A model generated the notes under the pieces. The model ran no database searches. It was not told where the DNA came from and worked only from the letters and a program-made list of their open reading frames with translations. Shown one piece after another: positions 43,420-51,872 of a stretch of DNA of 64,000 nt (positions are counted from its first letter, which is position 1; the number at the start of each line of letters is the position of its first letter). Source of the DNA: Paraburkholderia sp. DHOC27 (GTDB lineage: Bacteria; Pseudomonadota; Gammaproteobacteria; Burkholderiales; Burkholderiaceae); assembly GCF_003429005.1 (NCBI RefSeq), contig NZ_QVQV01000014.1, forward strand, positions 1-64,000, read 5' to 3'. Position numbers and translations under genes: made by a program.

Positions 43420-44970
43420 TCACGGACCTTCCGAACGCTGCGGGTTCAGCTTGTCATTCGAATACAGCTTGTTGAGCGCCGAAATGTACGCCTTGGCGGA
43501 GGCCGCGACGATATCCGGATCGGTGCCCACGCCATTCACGATGCGCCCGCTCTTTGACAGACGCACCGTCACTTCGCCTTGCGCCTGCGTGCCGGTGGTG
43601 ATCGCGTTCACCGAGTACAACAGCAACTCCGAGCCGCTGCCCACTTCGCTTTCGATCGCGTTGAGCGTAGCGTCCACGGGACCGTTGCCACGTGCTTCGC
43701 CGGTCACTTCCTTGCCCTCCATCGAGAACACGATGCGCGCCTGCGGCTGCTCGCCCGTTTCCGAACGCTGCGCAAGCGACACGAACTTGTAGTGCTCCTT
43801 CTGCTGCGCCTCTTCGGATTCTTCGGTGACGATCGACATGATGTCTTCGTCGAAGATCTCGGCCTTGCGGTCAGCCAGTTCCTTGAAGCGCGCAAACGCC
43901 GTGTTCAGCGCAGCTTCGCTGTCGAGCGCGACGCCCAGTTCCTGGAGACGCTGCTTGAACGCGTTACGACCCGACAGTTTGCCGAGCACGATCTTGTTCG
44001 CACTCCAGCCCACGTCTTCGGCTCGCATGATTTCGTAAGTGTCACGCGCTTTCAGCACGCCGTCCTGATGGATGCCCGAAGCGTGCGCGAAGGCGTTGGC
44101 GCCCACCACGGCCTTGTTCGGCTGCACGACGAAACCGGTGACCTGCGAGACGAGCTTCGAGGCCGGCACGATCTGCGTGGTGTCGAGTCCGACTTCGAGA
44201 CCGAAGTAATCCTTACGGGTCTTGACCGCCATCACGATCTCTTCGAGCGAGGTATTGCCCGCGCGTTCGCCGAGACCGTTGATCGTGCATTCCACCTGAC
44301 GCGCACCGCCAATCTGCACGCCGGCCAGCGAGTTCGCGACCGCCATGCCGAGGTCGTTGTGACAGTGCACCGAGAACACGGCCTTGTCCGAATTCGGAAT
44401 CCGCTCGCGCAGCGTCTTGACGAGTTGCCCGTACAGTTCCGGCACGCCGTAGCCCACCGTATCCGCGATGTTGATGGTCGTGGCGCCCTCGGCAATCACG
44501 GCTTCCAGCACGCGGCACAGAAAGTCCATGTCCGAACGGCTGCCGTCTTCCGGCGAAAACTCGACGTCGTTGGTGAACTTGCGCGCAAAACGCACGGCGA
44601 GCTTCGCCTGCTCGAACACCTGATCCGGCGTCATGCGCAATTTCTTTTCCATGTGCAGCGGCGACGTGGCGATGAACGTGTGGATGCGGAAGTGATCGGC
44701 CGGTTTCAGCGCGTCGGCGGCGCGCTGAATGTCCTTGTCGTTGGCGCGGGCGAGCGAGCAGACGGTGCTGTCCTTGACCATCGACGCGATGGTGTGGATC
44801 GCATCGAAATCGCCATTCGAACTCGCCGCAAAGCCGGCTTCGATGACGTCCACTTTCATCCGCTCCAGTTGTTTGGCAATGCGGATTTTTTCTTCCTTCG
44901 TCATCGACGCACCGGGCGATTGCTCGCCATCGCGCAAGGTCGTGTCGAAAATGATCAGTTTGTCTGCCAT
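43420..44970 (-). CDS. leuA: 2-isopropylmalate synthase
   Basis: A 516-residue enzyme making 2-isopropylmalate from acetyl-CoA and 2-oxoisovalerate, the first committed step of leucine synthesis. The catalytic TIM barrel (1-285) shows FDTTLRDGEQSPGASM (metal-ligand Asp14 region and Arg13), and His202/His204 in VHCHNDLGMA. A linker leads to the C-terminal regulatory domain (about 395-510) for leucine feedback. The enzyme takes acceptor from the valine branch encoded by ilvBHC 3 kb away. Its expression is probably controlled by a leader peptide at 45086-45169. Confidence 0.96.
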   Translation of the reverse strand: MADKLIIFDTTLRDGEQSPGASMTKEEKIRIAKQLERMKVDVIEAGFAASSNGDFDAIHTIASMVKDSTVCSLARANDKDIQRAADALKPADHFRIHTFIATSPLHMEKKLRMTPDQVFEQAKLAVRFARKFTNDVEFSPEDGSRSDMDFLCRVLEAVIAEGATTINIADTVGYGVPELYGQLVKTLRERIPNSDKAVFSVHCHNDLGMAVANSLAGVQIGGARQVECTINGLGERAGNTSLEEIVMAVKTRKDYFGLEVGLDTTQIVPASKLVSQVTGFVVQPNKAVVGANAFAHASGIHQDGVLKARDTYEIMRAEDVGWSANKIVLGKLSGRNAFKQRLQELGVALDSEAALNTAFARFKELADRKAEIFDEDIMSIVTEESEEAQQKEHYKFVSLAQRSETGEQPQARIVFSMEGKEVTGEARGNGPVDATLNAIESEVGSGSELLLYSVNAITTGTQAQGEVTVRLSKSGRIVNGVGTDPDIVAASAKAYISALNKLYSNDKLNPQRSEGP

Positions 44971-45026
44971 CGCGGGTCTCCTGGGAGGATTCGGTCAATA
45001 AGGGGATCGAAAAACGAAATTCGGGT

Positions 45027-45054
45027 GTTTGCGCCACCGCAGGCGACGCCAAAC
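45027..45054 (-). other. Hairpin in leuA leader
   Basis: On the minus strand GTTTG/CAAAC pair, then with one bulged base CGTCGCC pairs with GGTGGCG (with G-T pairs) over a 3-base loop, about 12 bp in all. It lies 31 bases after the leader-peptide stop and 57 before leuA. A T-rich stretch (ATTTCGTTTTTCG) follows some 10 bases later, so it could be a terminator or anti-terminator half. Confidence 0.5.
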
Positions 45055-45085
45055 AACGAACGAGGCAGACGGAGGGCGAAAACGA

Positions 45086-45169
45086 TCAGCGCGGTAGACG
45101 CGCTAGCGCTAGCACGCATAGCAGCGCGCCGGCTTGAAGAGATTGGAAGGGGAACGTGAACGTAACCAT
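45086..45169 (-). CDS. Candidate leucine leader peptide of leuA
   Basis: A 27-codon open frame, MVTFTFPFQSLQAGALLCVL followed by ALARLPR. It has six leucines, five of them in codons 16-25, and four of these are CTA (codons 17, 20, 22, 25), a codon that is rare in such a GC-rich genome. A promoter ends six bases before the ATG, so the mRNA would begin at or next to the AUG (leaderless). A hairpin lies between this stop and leuA. All this fits leucine-dependent transcription attenuation: scarcity of charged tRNA-Leu(UAG) would stall ribosomes on the CTA cluster. Frame and codons are seen; function is inference. Confidence 0.6.
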   Translation of the reverse strand: MVTFTFPFQSLQAGALLCVLALARLPR

Positions 45170-45175
45170 CCAGCG

Positions 45176-45204
45176 ACTATAGCGGCAATCCAGTAATCCT
45201 GCAA
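45176..45204 (-). promoter_or_regulatory. leuA promoter
   Basis: On the minus strand -35 TTGCAG (45199-45204) and -10 TATAGT (45176-45181) are exactly 17 bases apart. The expected start point is 45168-45170, coinciding with the A of the leader-peptide ATG. The rest of the 377-base gap (44971-45347) holds the leader, a hairpin and the pssA terminator. Confidence 0.7.
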
Positions 45205-45300
45205 TTGGGCGCACACCTGCCCGATCGGCGCGCTGGCGCGGCCCTGGCGGCGGTCTGAGCAGCGCTCGCGCGGGCGGTACGCGCAGCGGAGACTGCAATG

Positions 45301-45326
45301 AAAAACGGCAGCCCGAAGGCTACCGT
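45301..45326 (-). terminator. Terminator of psd-pssA
   Basis: On the minus strand ACGGTAGCC-TTCG-GGCTGCCGT forms a 9-bp stem (one G-T) with a TTCG tetraloop, followed by TTTT. It lies 22 bases past the pssA stop and separates that operon from leuA. Confidence 0.95.
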
Positions 45327-45347
45327 CCTTGATCTTGCCAAGTGCAC

Positions 45348-46217
45348 TCAGCGGTCCCGCTGCACCGAGCGCGCCGGATTCGCCCTGCCCCGCAGTATCT
45401 GGTAGCCCCAGAACGCGTAACCCGACAGGCCATACAGTACGAACAGCCCGAACAGCATCAACGGCGGATCCGACGACACCAGCACGAACGCCACCACGAC
45501 CAGCAGAATCACGCCGAACGGCACGCGGTGCCGCACATCGAGCGCCTTGCCGCTGTAAAACGGCGCATTCGAGACCATCGTGACACCGGCGTAGATGGTC
45601 AGCACGAAGGCCACCCACGGCAGCCATACGAGCTTGACCGGCACACGGTTATCCGTGGCGAGCCACACGAAACCCGCGATCAACGCAGCCGCCGCCGGGC
45701 TGGGCATGCCCTGGAAGAAACGCTTGTCGACCACACCGATGTTGGTATTGAAGCGCGCGAGCCGCAGCGCCGCGCCCGAGCAATACACGAAGGCCGCGAG
45801 CCAGCCCCAGCGGCCGAGATCTTTTAGCACCCATTCGTACATCACGAGCGCCGGCGCCACGCCGAACGACACCATGTCCGACAGACTGTCGAACTGTTCA
45901 CCGAACGCGCTCTGCGTGTGCGTCATGCGCGCCACGCGACCGTCCATGCCGTCGAGCACCATCGCGACGAAAATGGCGATGGCCGCCACTTCGAAGCGCA
46001 CGTTCATGGCCTGCACCACCGCGAAGAAACCGCAGAACAGCGCGGCCGTGGTGAACGCATTGGGCAACAGGTAAATGCCGCGCTTCCTCAAAAACTGCTG
46101 GCGCGCCGCGCGGCGGCTGTCGATCGCCCCTGTTTCCTGCACCATCGGCTTGTTGCGGCGAAACGGCCGCGGCTGCGGTGCAGCGTTGTTACGGGGACGA
46201 CGCTTGAATGCGGCCAT
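45348..46217 (-). CDS. pssA: CDP-diacylglycerol-serine O-phosphatidyltransferase
   Basis: A 289-residue integral membrane enzyme making phosphatidylserine from CDP-diacylglycerol and serine. The CDP-alcohol phosphatidyltransferase motif DG(x)2AR(x)8G(x)3D(x)3D is seen from Asp89: DGMDGRVAR, then GEQFDSLSD (Asp110, Asp114). A basic N-terminal tail precedes about eight membrane segments. It is 23 bases after psd, the next enzyme of the pathway, an arrangement that couples phosphatidylethanolamine synthesis. Confidence 0.95.
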   Translation of the reverse strand: MAAFKRRPRNNAAPQPRPFRRNKPMVQETGAIDSRRAARQQFLRKRGIYLLPNAFTTAALFCGFFAVVQAMNVRFEVAAIAIFVAMVLDGMDGRVARMTHTQSAFGEQFDSLSDMVSFGVAPALVMYEWVLKDLGRWGWLAAFVYCSGAALRLARFNTNIGVVDKRFFQGMPSPAAAALIAGFVWLATDNRVPVKLVWLPWVAFVLTIYAGVTMVSNAPFYSGKALDVRHRVPFGVILLVVVAFVLVSSDPPLMLFGLFVLYGLSGYAFWGYQILRGRANPARSVQRDR

Positions 46218-46240
46218 CGGACAACCTCCTTTGTGCCGCT

Positions 46241-46885
46241 TTACAGTTCGAGTTCAGCAAGAATGGTCGACGAGGCCGAAACCTTTTCGCCAATCGACAC
46301 GCGCGGACGGCTGCCCACCGGCAGATACACGTCGACCCGCGAGCCAAAACGGATGAAGCCATAACGCTGACCACGCGTGAGCGGCTCACCTGCACGAACG
46401 TAGCAAAGAATGCGCCGCGCGATCAGGCCGGCAATCTGCACCGACGTCACGGTATGGCCGCTGGCGGTTTCGATGACGAGCGCATTGCGTTCGTTTTCGA
46501 GCGAGGCCTTGTCGACCGCCGCGTTCAGATACGCGCCCGGAAAGTATTCGACCTTCGAGATCGCGCCATCCACCGGCGAGCGTTGCGAGTGCACATTGAA
46601 CACGTTCATGAACACGCTGATCTTCAGCGCTTCACGGTTCGCATACGGATCATGGGTGGTTTCGACGGCAACGATGCGCCCGTCTGCCGGGCACAGCACG
46701 GCGTTGGCTTGCGTGGGGATGGGACGGGCCGGATCGCGGAAGAACTGCACCACGAAAATGAGCAGCAGCCAGAACAACCAGGCAAAGCCGAATCCCGCGA
46801 AGGCTTGGATCAACAACGCAACGACGGCCGCGATGGCGATAAACGGCCAGCCTTCGCGCGCGATGATCGGGTGAGGGTAATTCAT
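46241..46885 (-). CDS. psd: Phosphatidylserine decarboxylase (short form)
   Basis: A 214-residue proenzyme of the short, archaeal-like PSD class. Self-cleavage at Gly181-Ser182 (IRFGSRVDVY) would yield the beta chain and a pyruvoyl-tipped alpha chain. Two N-terminal hydrophobic segments (14-28, 31-48) anchor it; CPADGRI and FMNVFNVHSQRSPVDG (92-107) are conserved active-site stretches. It decarboxylates phosphatidylserine to phosphatidylethanolamine. A terminator lies upstream, between it and ilvC. Confidence 0.95.
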   Translation of the reverse strand: MNYPHPIIAREGWPFIAIAAVVALLIQAFAGFGFAWLFWLLLIFVVQFFRDPARPIPTQANAVLCPADGRIVAVETTHDPYANREALKISVFMNVFNVHSQRSPVDGAISKVEYFPGAYLNAAVDKASLENERNALVIETASGHTVTSVQIAGLIARRILCYVRAGEPLTRGQRYGFIRFGSRVDVYLPVGSRPRVSIGEKVSASSTILAELEL

Positions 46886-46923
46886 GGATTGGCTTCTGTA
46901 TTTTTGTAAAACCGTAGCATAGC

Positions 46924-46962
46924 AAAAGCCGCCCAGGGTTCAGCACCCTTGGGCGGCTTTTT
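46924..46962 (-). terminator. Terminator of ilvBHC
   Basis: AAAAGCCGCCC-AGGGT pairs with ACCCT-T-GGGCGGCTTTT (one bulge) around a 5-base loop, with T-runs on both sides. It ends the ilv operon before psd. Confidence 0.9.
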
Positions 46963-47052
46963 GCGTGACCGGCGCCTTTCGCAAGCGCGCCGCGCCGGTC
47001 GGGAACGGCCACAGGGGCCGTTCGTAGCCGAGTTGCTGGCGAAACGCGTCGC

Positions 47053-48069
47053 TTAGTTCTTCGACTGATCGACCAGCTTGTTCTTGGCGATCCACGGCAT
47101 CATCGCGCGCAGCTTCGCACCGACCGTTTCGATCTGGTGTTCAGCCGTCAGACGGCGGCGCGATTGCAGCGTCGGTGCGCCAGCGCGATTTTCGATGATG
47201 AAGCTCTTCGCGTACTCGCCCGTCTGAATGTCGGTCAGCACCTGCTTCATCGCCTTCTTCGTTTCAGCCGTCACGATCTTCGGACCCGTCACGTACTCGC
47301 CGTACTCGGCATTGTTCGAGATCGAGTAGTTCATGTTGGCGATGCCGCCTTCATAGATCAGGTCGACGATCAGCTTCAGTTCGTGCAGGCATTCGAAGTA
47401 CGCCATTTCCGGCGCATAGCCCGCTTCCACCAGCGTTTCGAAGCCAGCCTTGATCAGGTCGACCGTACCGCCGCACAGCACGGCCTGCTCGCCGAACAGG
47501 TCGGTTTCGGTTTCTTCACGGAAGTTGGTTTCGATGATGCCGGCACGGCCGCCGCCGTTCGCTGCTGCGTACGACAGCGCGATGTCACGGGCTGCGCCCG
47601 ACTTGTCCTGCGCCACCGCGATCAGGTGCGGCACGCCGCCACCTTGCGAGTAGGTGCCGCGCACCGTGTGGCCCGGCGCCTTCGGTGCGATCATGATGAC
47701 GTCGAGGTCGGCACGCGGAATGACCTGGCCGTAATGCACGTTGAAGCCGTGCGCGAAGGCGAGCGCCGCGCCTTCCTTGGCGTTGGCGTGCACTTCTTTC
47801 GCATAGACTTCGGCGATCTGCTCGTCCGGCAGCAGCATCATGACGACGTCTGCACCCTTCACGGCTTCCGCCACTTCCTTGACCTGCAGGCCGGCGTTCT
47901 CAGCCTTGCTCCACGATGCGCCACCCTTGCGCAGACCGACCGTCACCTTGACGCCGCTTTCGCTCAGGTTCAGTGCGTGCGCATGGCCTTGCGAGCCATA
48001 GCCGATGATGGTGACTTGCTTGCCCTTGATGAGGGAGAGGTCGGCGTCCTTGTCGTAGAAAACTTTCAT
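47053..48069 (-). CDS. ilvC: Ketol-acid reductoisomerase (class I)
   Basis: A 338-residue NADPH- and Mg-dependent enzyme isomerising and reducing acetolactate or acetohydroxybutyrate. The Rossmann loop is IIGYGSQGHAHALNL (21-35), followed by VTVGLRKG; the C-terminal knotted domain holds the Mg-ligand DLFGEQAVLCGG and the Glu of the EMAYFECLHELKLIVDLIYEGG stretch. ATG 48069 (MKVFYDKDADLS) is the standard start. It is the third gene of ilvB-ilvH-ilvC. Confidence 0.97.
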   Translation of the reverse strand: MKVFYDKDADLSLIKGKQVTIIGYGSQGHAHALNLSESGVKVTVGLRKGGASWSKAENAGLQVKEVAEAVKGADVVMMLLPDEQIAEVYAKEVHANAKEGAALAFAHGFNVHYGQVIPRADLDVIMIAPKAPGHTVRGTYSQGGGVPHLIAVAQDKSGAARDIALSYAAANGGGRAGIIETNFREETETDLFGEQAVLCGGTVDLIKAGFETLVEAGYAPEMAYFECLHELKLIVDLIYEGGIANMNYSISNNAEYGEYVTGPKIVTAETKKAMKQVLTDIQTGEYAKSFIIENRAGAPTLQSRRRLTAEHQIETVGAKLRAMMPWIAKNKLVDQSKN

Positions 48070-48135
48070 GTCAGTTCCTTGGCTAAATTCGATGAAATCG
48101 GTGAAATTCAAATAGTGCGTGTGTCGCGCCTGGCG

Positions 48136-48627
48136 TCAGACTTTTAGAATGCGTTCGCCGCGGCCGATCCCCGAGCCGCCCGTGCGGACCGTTTCGAGAA
48201 TCGCGGTGGCGTCGATCCCTTCGATGAACGCATCGAGCTTCTCGCTCGCGCCGGTCAGTTCAATCGTGTAGGTCTTTTCGGTGACGTCGATGATGCGGCC
48301 GCGGAAAATATCCGACATCCGCTTCATCTCCTCACGTTCCTTGCCGACCGCCCTTACCTTGATCAACATCAGCTCGCGCTCGATATGGGCGCCCTCGGTA
48401 AGGTCGACCACTTTCACCACCTCGATCAGGCGGTTCAAATGCTTCGTGATCTGTTCGATCACGTCGTCCGAGCCAATGGAAACGATGGTCATACGCGACA
48501 GCGAACGGTCTTCGGTCGGCGCCACCGTCAAGGTTTCAATGTTGTACCCGCGCGCGGAAAACAGACCTACCACGCGCGAGAGTGCGCCTGGTTCGTTCTC
48601 CAGCAGGACGGAAATAATGTGTCTCAT
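48136..48627 (-). CDS. ilvH: Acetolactate synthase small (regulatory) subunit
   Basis: A 163-residue regulatory subunit that activates the catalytic subunit and mediates valine feedback. The N-terminal ACT domain (about 1-76) begins MRHIISVLLENEPGALSRVVGLFSARGYNIE, and the C-terminal domain includes VTEKTYTIELTG. ATG 48627 matches the family. It lies 108 bases after ilvB. Confidence 0.96.
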   Translation of the reverse strand: MRHIISVLLENEPGALSRVVGLFSARGYNIETLTVAPTEDRSLSRMTIVSIGSDDVIEQITKHLNRLIEVVKVVDLTEGAHIERELMLIKVRAVGKEREEMKRMSDIFRGRIIDVTEKTYTIELTGASEKLDAFIEGIDATAILETVRTGGSGIGRGERILKV

Positions 48628-48735
48628 GATTTCGCTTCTTCCAGATGTGTGATGTATCGAGCCGTCAGACGCCGCCTCGTCCGCCCTCGCCTTTTTTGAA
48701 GGCGCGCAGAGCGAAGCCGGCATCAAAAACGGTCG

Positions 48736-50499
48736 TTATAGATCTTCCGAACCCAGCAGCATCTCAGTGATGCCCTTGCCGGCCTGAACCATCGGCCAGA
48801 CGTTTTCGGTCGGATCAGTCTGGAAATCGAGAAACACGGTGCGATCTTTCAGGCGCAGCGCTTCCTTGAGCGCCGGCTCGACGTCCGCGGTCCGCTCGAT
48901 GCGCATGCCCACGTGACCGTAGGCCTCGGCGAGCTTCACGAAATCAGGCAGCGCATCCATGTACGAATGCGAATAGCGCTTGCTGTATTCGATCTGCTGC
49001 CACTGGCGCACCATGCCCAGATAGCGGTTGTTCAGGGAGATGATCTTGACCGGCGTTTCGTACTGCTTGCAGGTCGAGAGTTCCTGAATGCACATCTGGA
49101 TCGAGCCCTCGCCCGTGATACAGAGCACGTCGTCGTCCGGGTGCGCCATCTTCACGCCCATCGCCGCCGGCAGGCCGAAGCCCATCGTGCCGAGCCCGCC
49201 GGAGTTGATCCAGCGGCGCGGCTTGTTGAAGCGATAGAACTGGGCCGCCCACATCTGGTGCTGGCCGACGTCCGAACACACGAAGGCATTGCCGTCCGTG
49301 AGTTCGTAGGCCTTTTCCACCACGTATTGCGGCTTGATGATGTCGCTCTTGCGGTCGTACTTCAGGCAGTCTTTGGCGCGCCAGGCTTCGATGTCCTTCC
49401 ACCAGTCGGCGAGCGCCGCGGTGTCGGGGCCATGTTCGGCCGTCTGCAACTGCTCGATCAGTTCCTTCAGCACTTCCTTGACGTCGCCGACAATGGGAAT
49501 GTCGACCTTGACGCGTTTGGAGATGGAAGAGGGATCGATGTCGATATGGATGATCTTGCGTGGCCGCGACGCGAAGTGCGCCGGATCGCCGATCACGCGG
49601 TCGTCGAAGCGTGCACCGATGGCGATCAGCACGTCGCAGTGCTGCATGGCCATGTTGGCTTCGTACGTGCCGTGCATGCCGAGCATGCCGAGGAATTTCT
49701 TGTCGCTCGCGCGGTAACCGCCCAGCCCCATCAACGTGTTCGTGACGGGGTAGCCGAGCAGATCGGCGAACTGGTTCAGCTCACGCGAGGCGTCCGCGAG
49801 GATGATGCCGCCGCCGGTATAGATGTACGGGCGCTTCGCCGAGAGCAGCAGGGACACGGCCTTGCGGATCTGGCCGGAGTGGCCCTTCGTCACCGGGTTG
49901 TACGAACGCAGCGAGACGCTCTTCATGGGTTCGTACTGGCAGGGCATCTTCGACACGTCTTTCGGAATGTCGATCAGCACCGGGCCGGGCCGGCCGGTAC
50001 GGGCAATGAAGAAGGCTTTCTTGACGGTGGCGGCAAGGTCGCGCACGTCCTTCACGAGGAAGTTGTGCTTCACGCAGGGACGCGTGATGCCGACCGTATC
50101 GCACTCCTGGAAGGCATCCTGGCCGATTGCCGCGGTGGGCACCTGACCGCTGATCACCACCAGCGGAATCGAGTCCATGTAGGCGGTGGCGATGCCGGTC
50201 ACCGCATTGGTGACGCCGGGGCCGGAGGTCACGAGGCACACACCGACCTTGCCCGTGGAACGCGCATAGGCGTCCGCGGCATGGACTGCGGCCTGTTCGT
50301 GGCGCACCAGCACGTGCTGGAACTTGTCCTGCTTGTACAGCTCGTCGTAGATATAGAGTACCGAGCCGCCGGGATAGCCCCAGACAAACTCGACGTCTTC
50401 GTCAGCCAGTGCCTTCATGAGCACGGTGGCACCGATAGAGTCGGTTTCCTGATGGGGTGTCGTATCCGACGTGGAGAATTCCGCGCTGGGCATATTCAT
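48736..50499 (-). CDS. ilvB: Acetolactate synthase large (catalytic) subunit
   Basis: A 587-residue ThDP/FAD enzyme condensing pyruvate with pyruvate or 2-oxobutyrate. The catalytic Glu is in VLVRHEQAAVHAADAYAR; the ThDP-Mg motif reads GEGSIQMCIQELST...LNN (Glu in place of the usual Asp of GDG, as in related betaproteobacteria). ATG 50499 (MNMPSAEF) has AAAGGTGA just upstream. The frame stays open from GTG 50628, which would add 43 non-family residues. Expression likely starts at the promoter within an inverted repeat at 50650-50683. Confidence 0.95.
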   Translation of the reverse strand: MNMPSAEFSTSDTTPHQETDSIGATVLMKALADEDVEFVWGYPGGSVLYIYDELYKQDKFQHVLVRHEQAAVHAADAYARSTGKVGVCLVTSGPGVTNAVTGIATAYMDSIPLVVISGQVPTAAIGQDAFQECDTVGITRPCVKHNFLVKDVRDLAATVKKAFFIARTGRPGPVLIDIPKDVSKMPCQYEPMKSVSLRSYNPVTKGHSGQIRKAVSLLLSAKRPYIYTGGGIILADASRELNQFADLLGYPVTNTLMGLGGYRASDKKFLGMLGMHGTYEANMAMQHCDVLIAIGARFDDRVIGDPAHFASRPRKIIHIDIDPSSISKRVKVDIPIVGDVKEVLKELIEQLQTAEHGPDTAALADWWKDIEAWRAKDCLKYDRKSDIIKPQYVVEKAYELTDGNAFVCSDVGQHQMWAAQFYRFNKPRRWINSGGLGTMGFGLPAAMGVKMAHPDDDVLCITGEGSIQMCIQELSTCKQYETPVKIISLNNRYLGMVRQWQQIEYSKRYSHSYMDALPDFVKLAEAYGHVGMRIERTADVEPALKEALRLKDRTVFLDFQTDPTENVWPMVQAGKGITEMLLGSEDL

Positions 50500-50646
50500 A
50501 CATTCACCTTTCGAATTTTCGGCAAAAAATTGATCGGGTGCTCTCTGCCGGGCTTGTGGCTCGGGTTCAAGCGGCGCGTCCAGTTGACAGGTGAGCTTCT
50601 TGGGCCACACCTCAAATGACACAGTCACTTATGTTGCGAACCAAAG

Positions 50647-50675
50647 ACGATATCTGCTGAGGCCAATACGGTCAA
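50647..50675 (-). promoter_or_regulatory. ilvB promoter
   Basis: On the minus strand -35 TTGACC (50670-50675) and -10 TATCGT (50647-50652) are 17 bases apart. The start point would be near 50640, leaving a leader of about 140 bases before ilvB. Confidence 0.55.
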
Positions 50676-50683
50676 GCAGATAT
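50650..50683. promoter_or_regulatory. Inverted repeat bracketing the ilvB promoter
   Basis: ATATCTGCT (50650-50658) and AGCAGATAT (50675-50683) are perfect inverted copies 16 bases apart. One arm overlaps the -10 and the other touches the -35. It lies in the 350-base divergent region between ilvB and the sigma-factor gene, where I see no gene. It suits a dimeric regulator that blocks or shapes polymerase access; a DNA or RNA hairpin is the alternative. Confidence 0.5.
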
Positions 50684-50849
50684 TTCCGGGTCGCCGCCCG
50701 CCTGCTGCAAAAAAGGTTGCAAAAGGCTGTCATAAGTATCGATTCCGCTTCGTGTTTTTCCCCAGCGGGCCGAAAGTTTGTTAGCATCCGCCAGTTTTAC
50801 GACAATTTCGATCGATTACGCGCACGCTCGCTGCGCCGACCCCCAACGG

Positions 50850-51413
50850 ATGGCATCAGACAAGGAACTCGCCGATTTTCTGGCGGGCGTCGAAAGGCGC
50901 GCGTTCAAGCAGACGGTCTACGCCGTGCGGGACGACGACGCCTCGCTCGACATCGTGCAGGACGCGATGATCAAGCTCGCCGAAAAATACGGCGACCGAC
51001 CAGCAGCCGAACTGCCGCTGCTGTTTCAGCGTATTCTGCAAAATTCCATGCACGACTTTTTTCGTCGGCAGAAAGTACGCAATACTTGGGTTACGCTGTT
51101 CTCATCGCTCGGCAGCAGCGAGGACGACGAATTCGATCCTCTGGAGACATTCGAAGCACAAGAAGGCTCGGTAGGCGCCGAGAGTAGCGAGCAGAAGCTG
51201 GAACGTGAACAAGTCTTACAGTTGATTGACGACGAGATCCAAAAATTACCGGCACGTCAACGGGAGGCCTTTCTCATGCGTTACTGGGAAGATATGGATG
51301 TTGCCGAGACTGCCGCCGCAATGGGCTGCTCCGAAGGCAGTGTGAAAACGCACTGCTCGCGGGCCACTCACACGCTGGCGCAAGCGCTCAAGGCCAAAGG
51401 AATCACGCTATGA
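50850..51413 (+). CDS. RNA polymerase sigma factor, ECF type
   Basis: A 187-residue sigma-70 family protein of the ECF kind. Region 2 spans about 12-75 (LDIVQDAMIKLAEKYG, FQRILQNSMHDFFRRQK) and region 4 about 122-180 (LPARQREAFLMRYWEDMDVAETAAAMGCSEGSVKTHCSRATHTL). An acidic linker (90-118) separates them. ATG 50850 (MASDKELADFL) is preferred to upstream starts in the same frame. Its stop overlaps DUF3619 by ATGA; that small membrane protein occupies the usual place of an anti-sigma factor. Confidence 0.88.
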   Translation: MASDKELADFLAGVERRAFKQTVYAVRDDDASLDIVQDAMIKLAEKYGDRPAAELPLLFQRILQNSMHDFFRRQKVRNTWVTLFSSLGSSEDDEFDPLETFEAQEGSVGAESSEQKLEREQVLQLIDDEIQKLPARQREAFLMRYWEDMDVAETAAAMGCSEGSVKTHCSRATHTLAQALKAKGITL

Positions 51414-51856
51414 GCTCCTCTCTCGATACGAAAGAACTCGAGTTCGCGAGGCAAGTACGCCGCGCCCTCGATGAAAATGCCGCCAGCCTGTCCCCCGCCA
51501 CCGTCGATCGACTCGCCGTGGCGCGCCGTGCCGCGCTCGCCCGCAAGAAACCCGAGACCGTCGCGGTCGCCGCGCCCGTGTTCGTCCCTGCGCTGGCTGG
51601 TGCAGGCGCCGCTGGTGCCGCTGGTGGATTGCCGCCCGTCGAACTGCCGCCGCGCCGCCGCTTGCGCTTTAGCCGCTTTGCGCTTGCATGGCCGCTCGCG
51701 GCGCTGGTCGTCAGCCTCGTGGCCATCGCTTACTGGGAAGACCAGCAACGCACCGCCGAACTGGCCGATATCGACGCCGCCATGCTGAGCGACGACCTGC
51801 CGCTCACCGCGTATCTGGATCACGGCTTCAACGCGTACCTGTCGCGCTCACACTGA
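51410..51856 (+). CDS. DUF3619 family protein (possible anti-sigma)
   Basis: A 148-residue protein of DUF3619. It has a charged N-terminal cytosolic part (1-45, EFARQVRRALDENAASLSP), an Ala/Pro linker, one membrane helix (about 88-107, ALAWPLAALVVSLVAIAYW) and a short outer end. It is translationally coupled to the sigma gene. The single-pass topology with cytosolic N-terminus is that of anti-sigma factors, though it lacks a recognisable zinc HxxxCxxC motif. The role is inferred from position. Confidence 0.8.
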   Translation: MSSSLDTKELEFARQVRRALDENAASLSPATVDRLAVARRAALARKKPETVAVAAPVFVPALAGAGAAGAAGGLPPVELPPRRRLRFSRFALAWPLAALVVSLVAIAYWEDQQRTAELADIDAAMLSDDLPLTAYLDHGFNAYLSRSH

Positions 51857-51872
51857 CCAGGAGACCCTTCGG

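Noticed and set aside
48727..48736. AACGGTCGTT at the ilvB 3' end, resembling the TetR palindrome core
   Set aside because: It sits at a gene end without a promoter or longer symmetry, so chance is the better explanation.
48913..50619. A 568-codon plus-strand frame opposite ilvB
   Set aside because: Antisense to a clear acetolactate synthase gene; no family signature.
50500..50628. 43-residue N-terminal extension of IlvB from GTG 50628
   Set aside because: The residues are not family-like and the ATG at 50499 has a good ribosome site; I keep the shorter form.
50647..50810. Possible ilv leader peptide upstream of ilvB
   Set aside because: The only short frame in reach has few Ile/Leu/Val codons without clustering and starts upstream of the proposed promoter.
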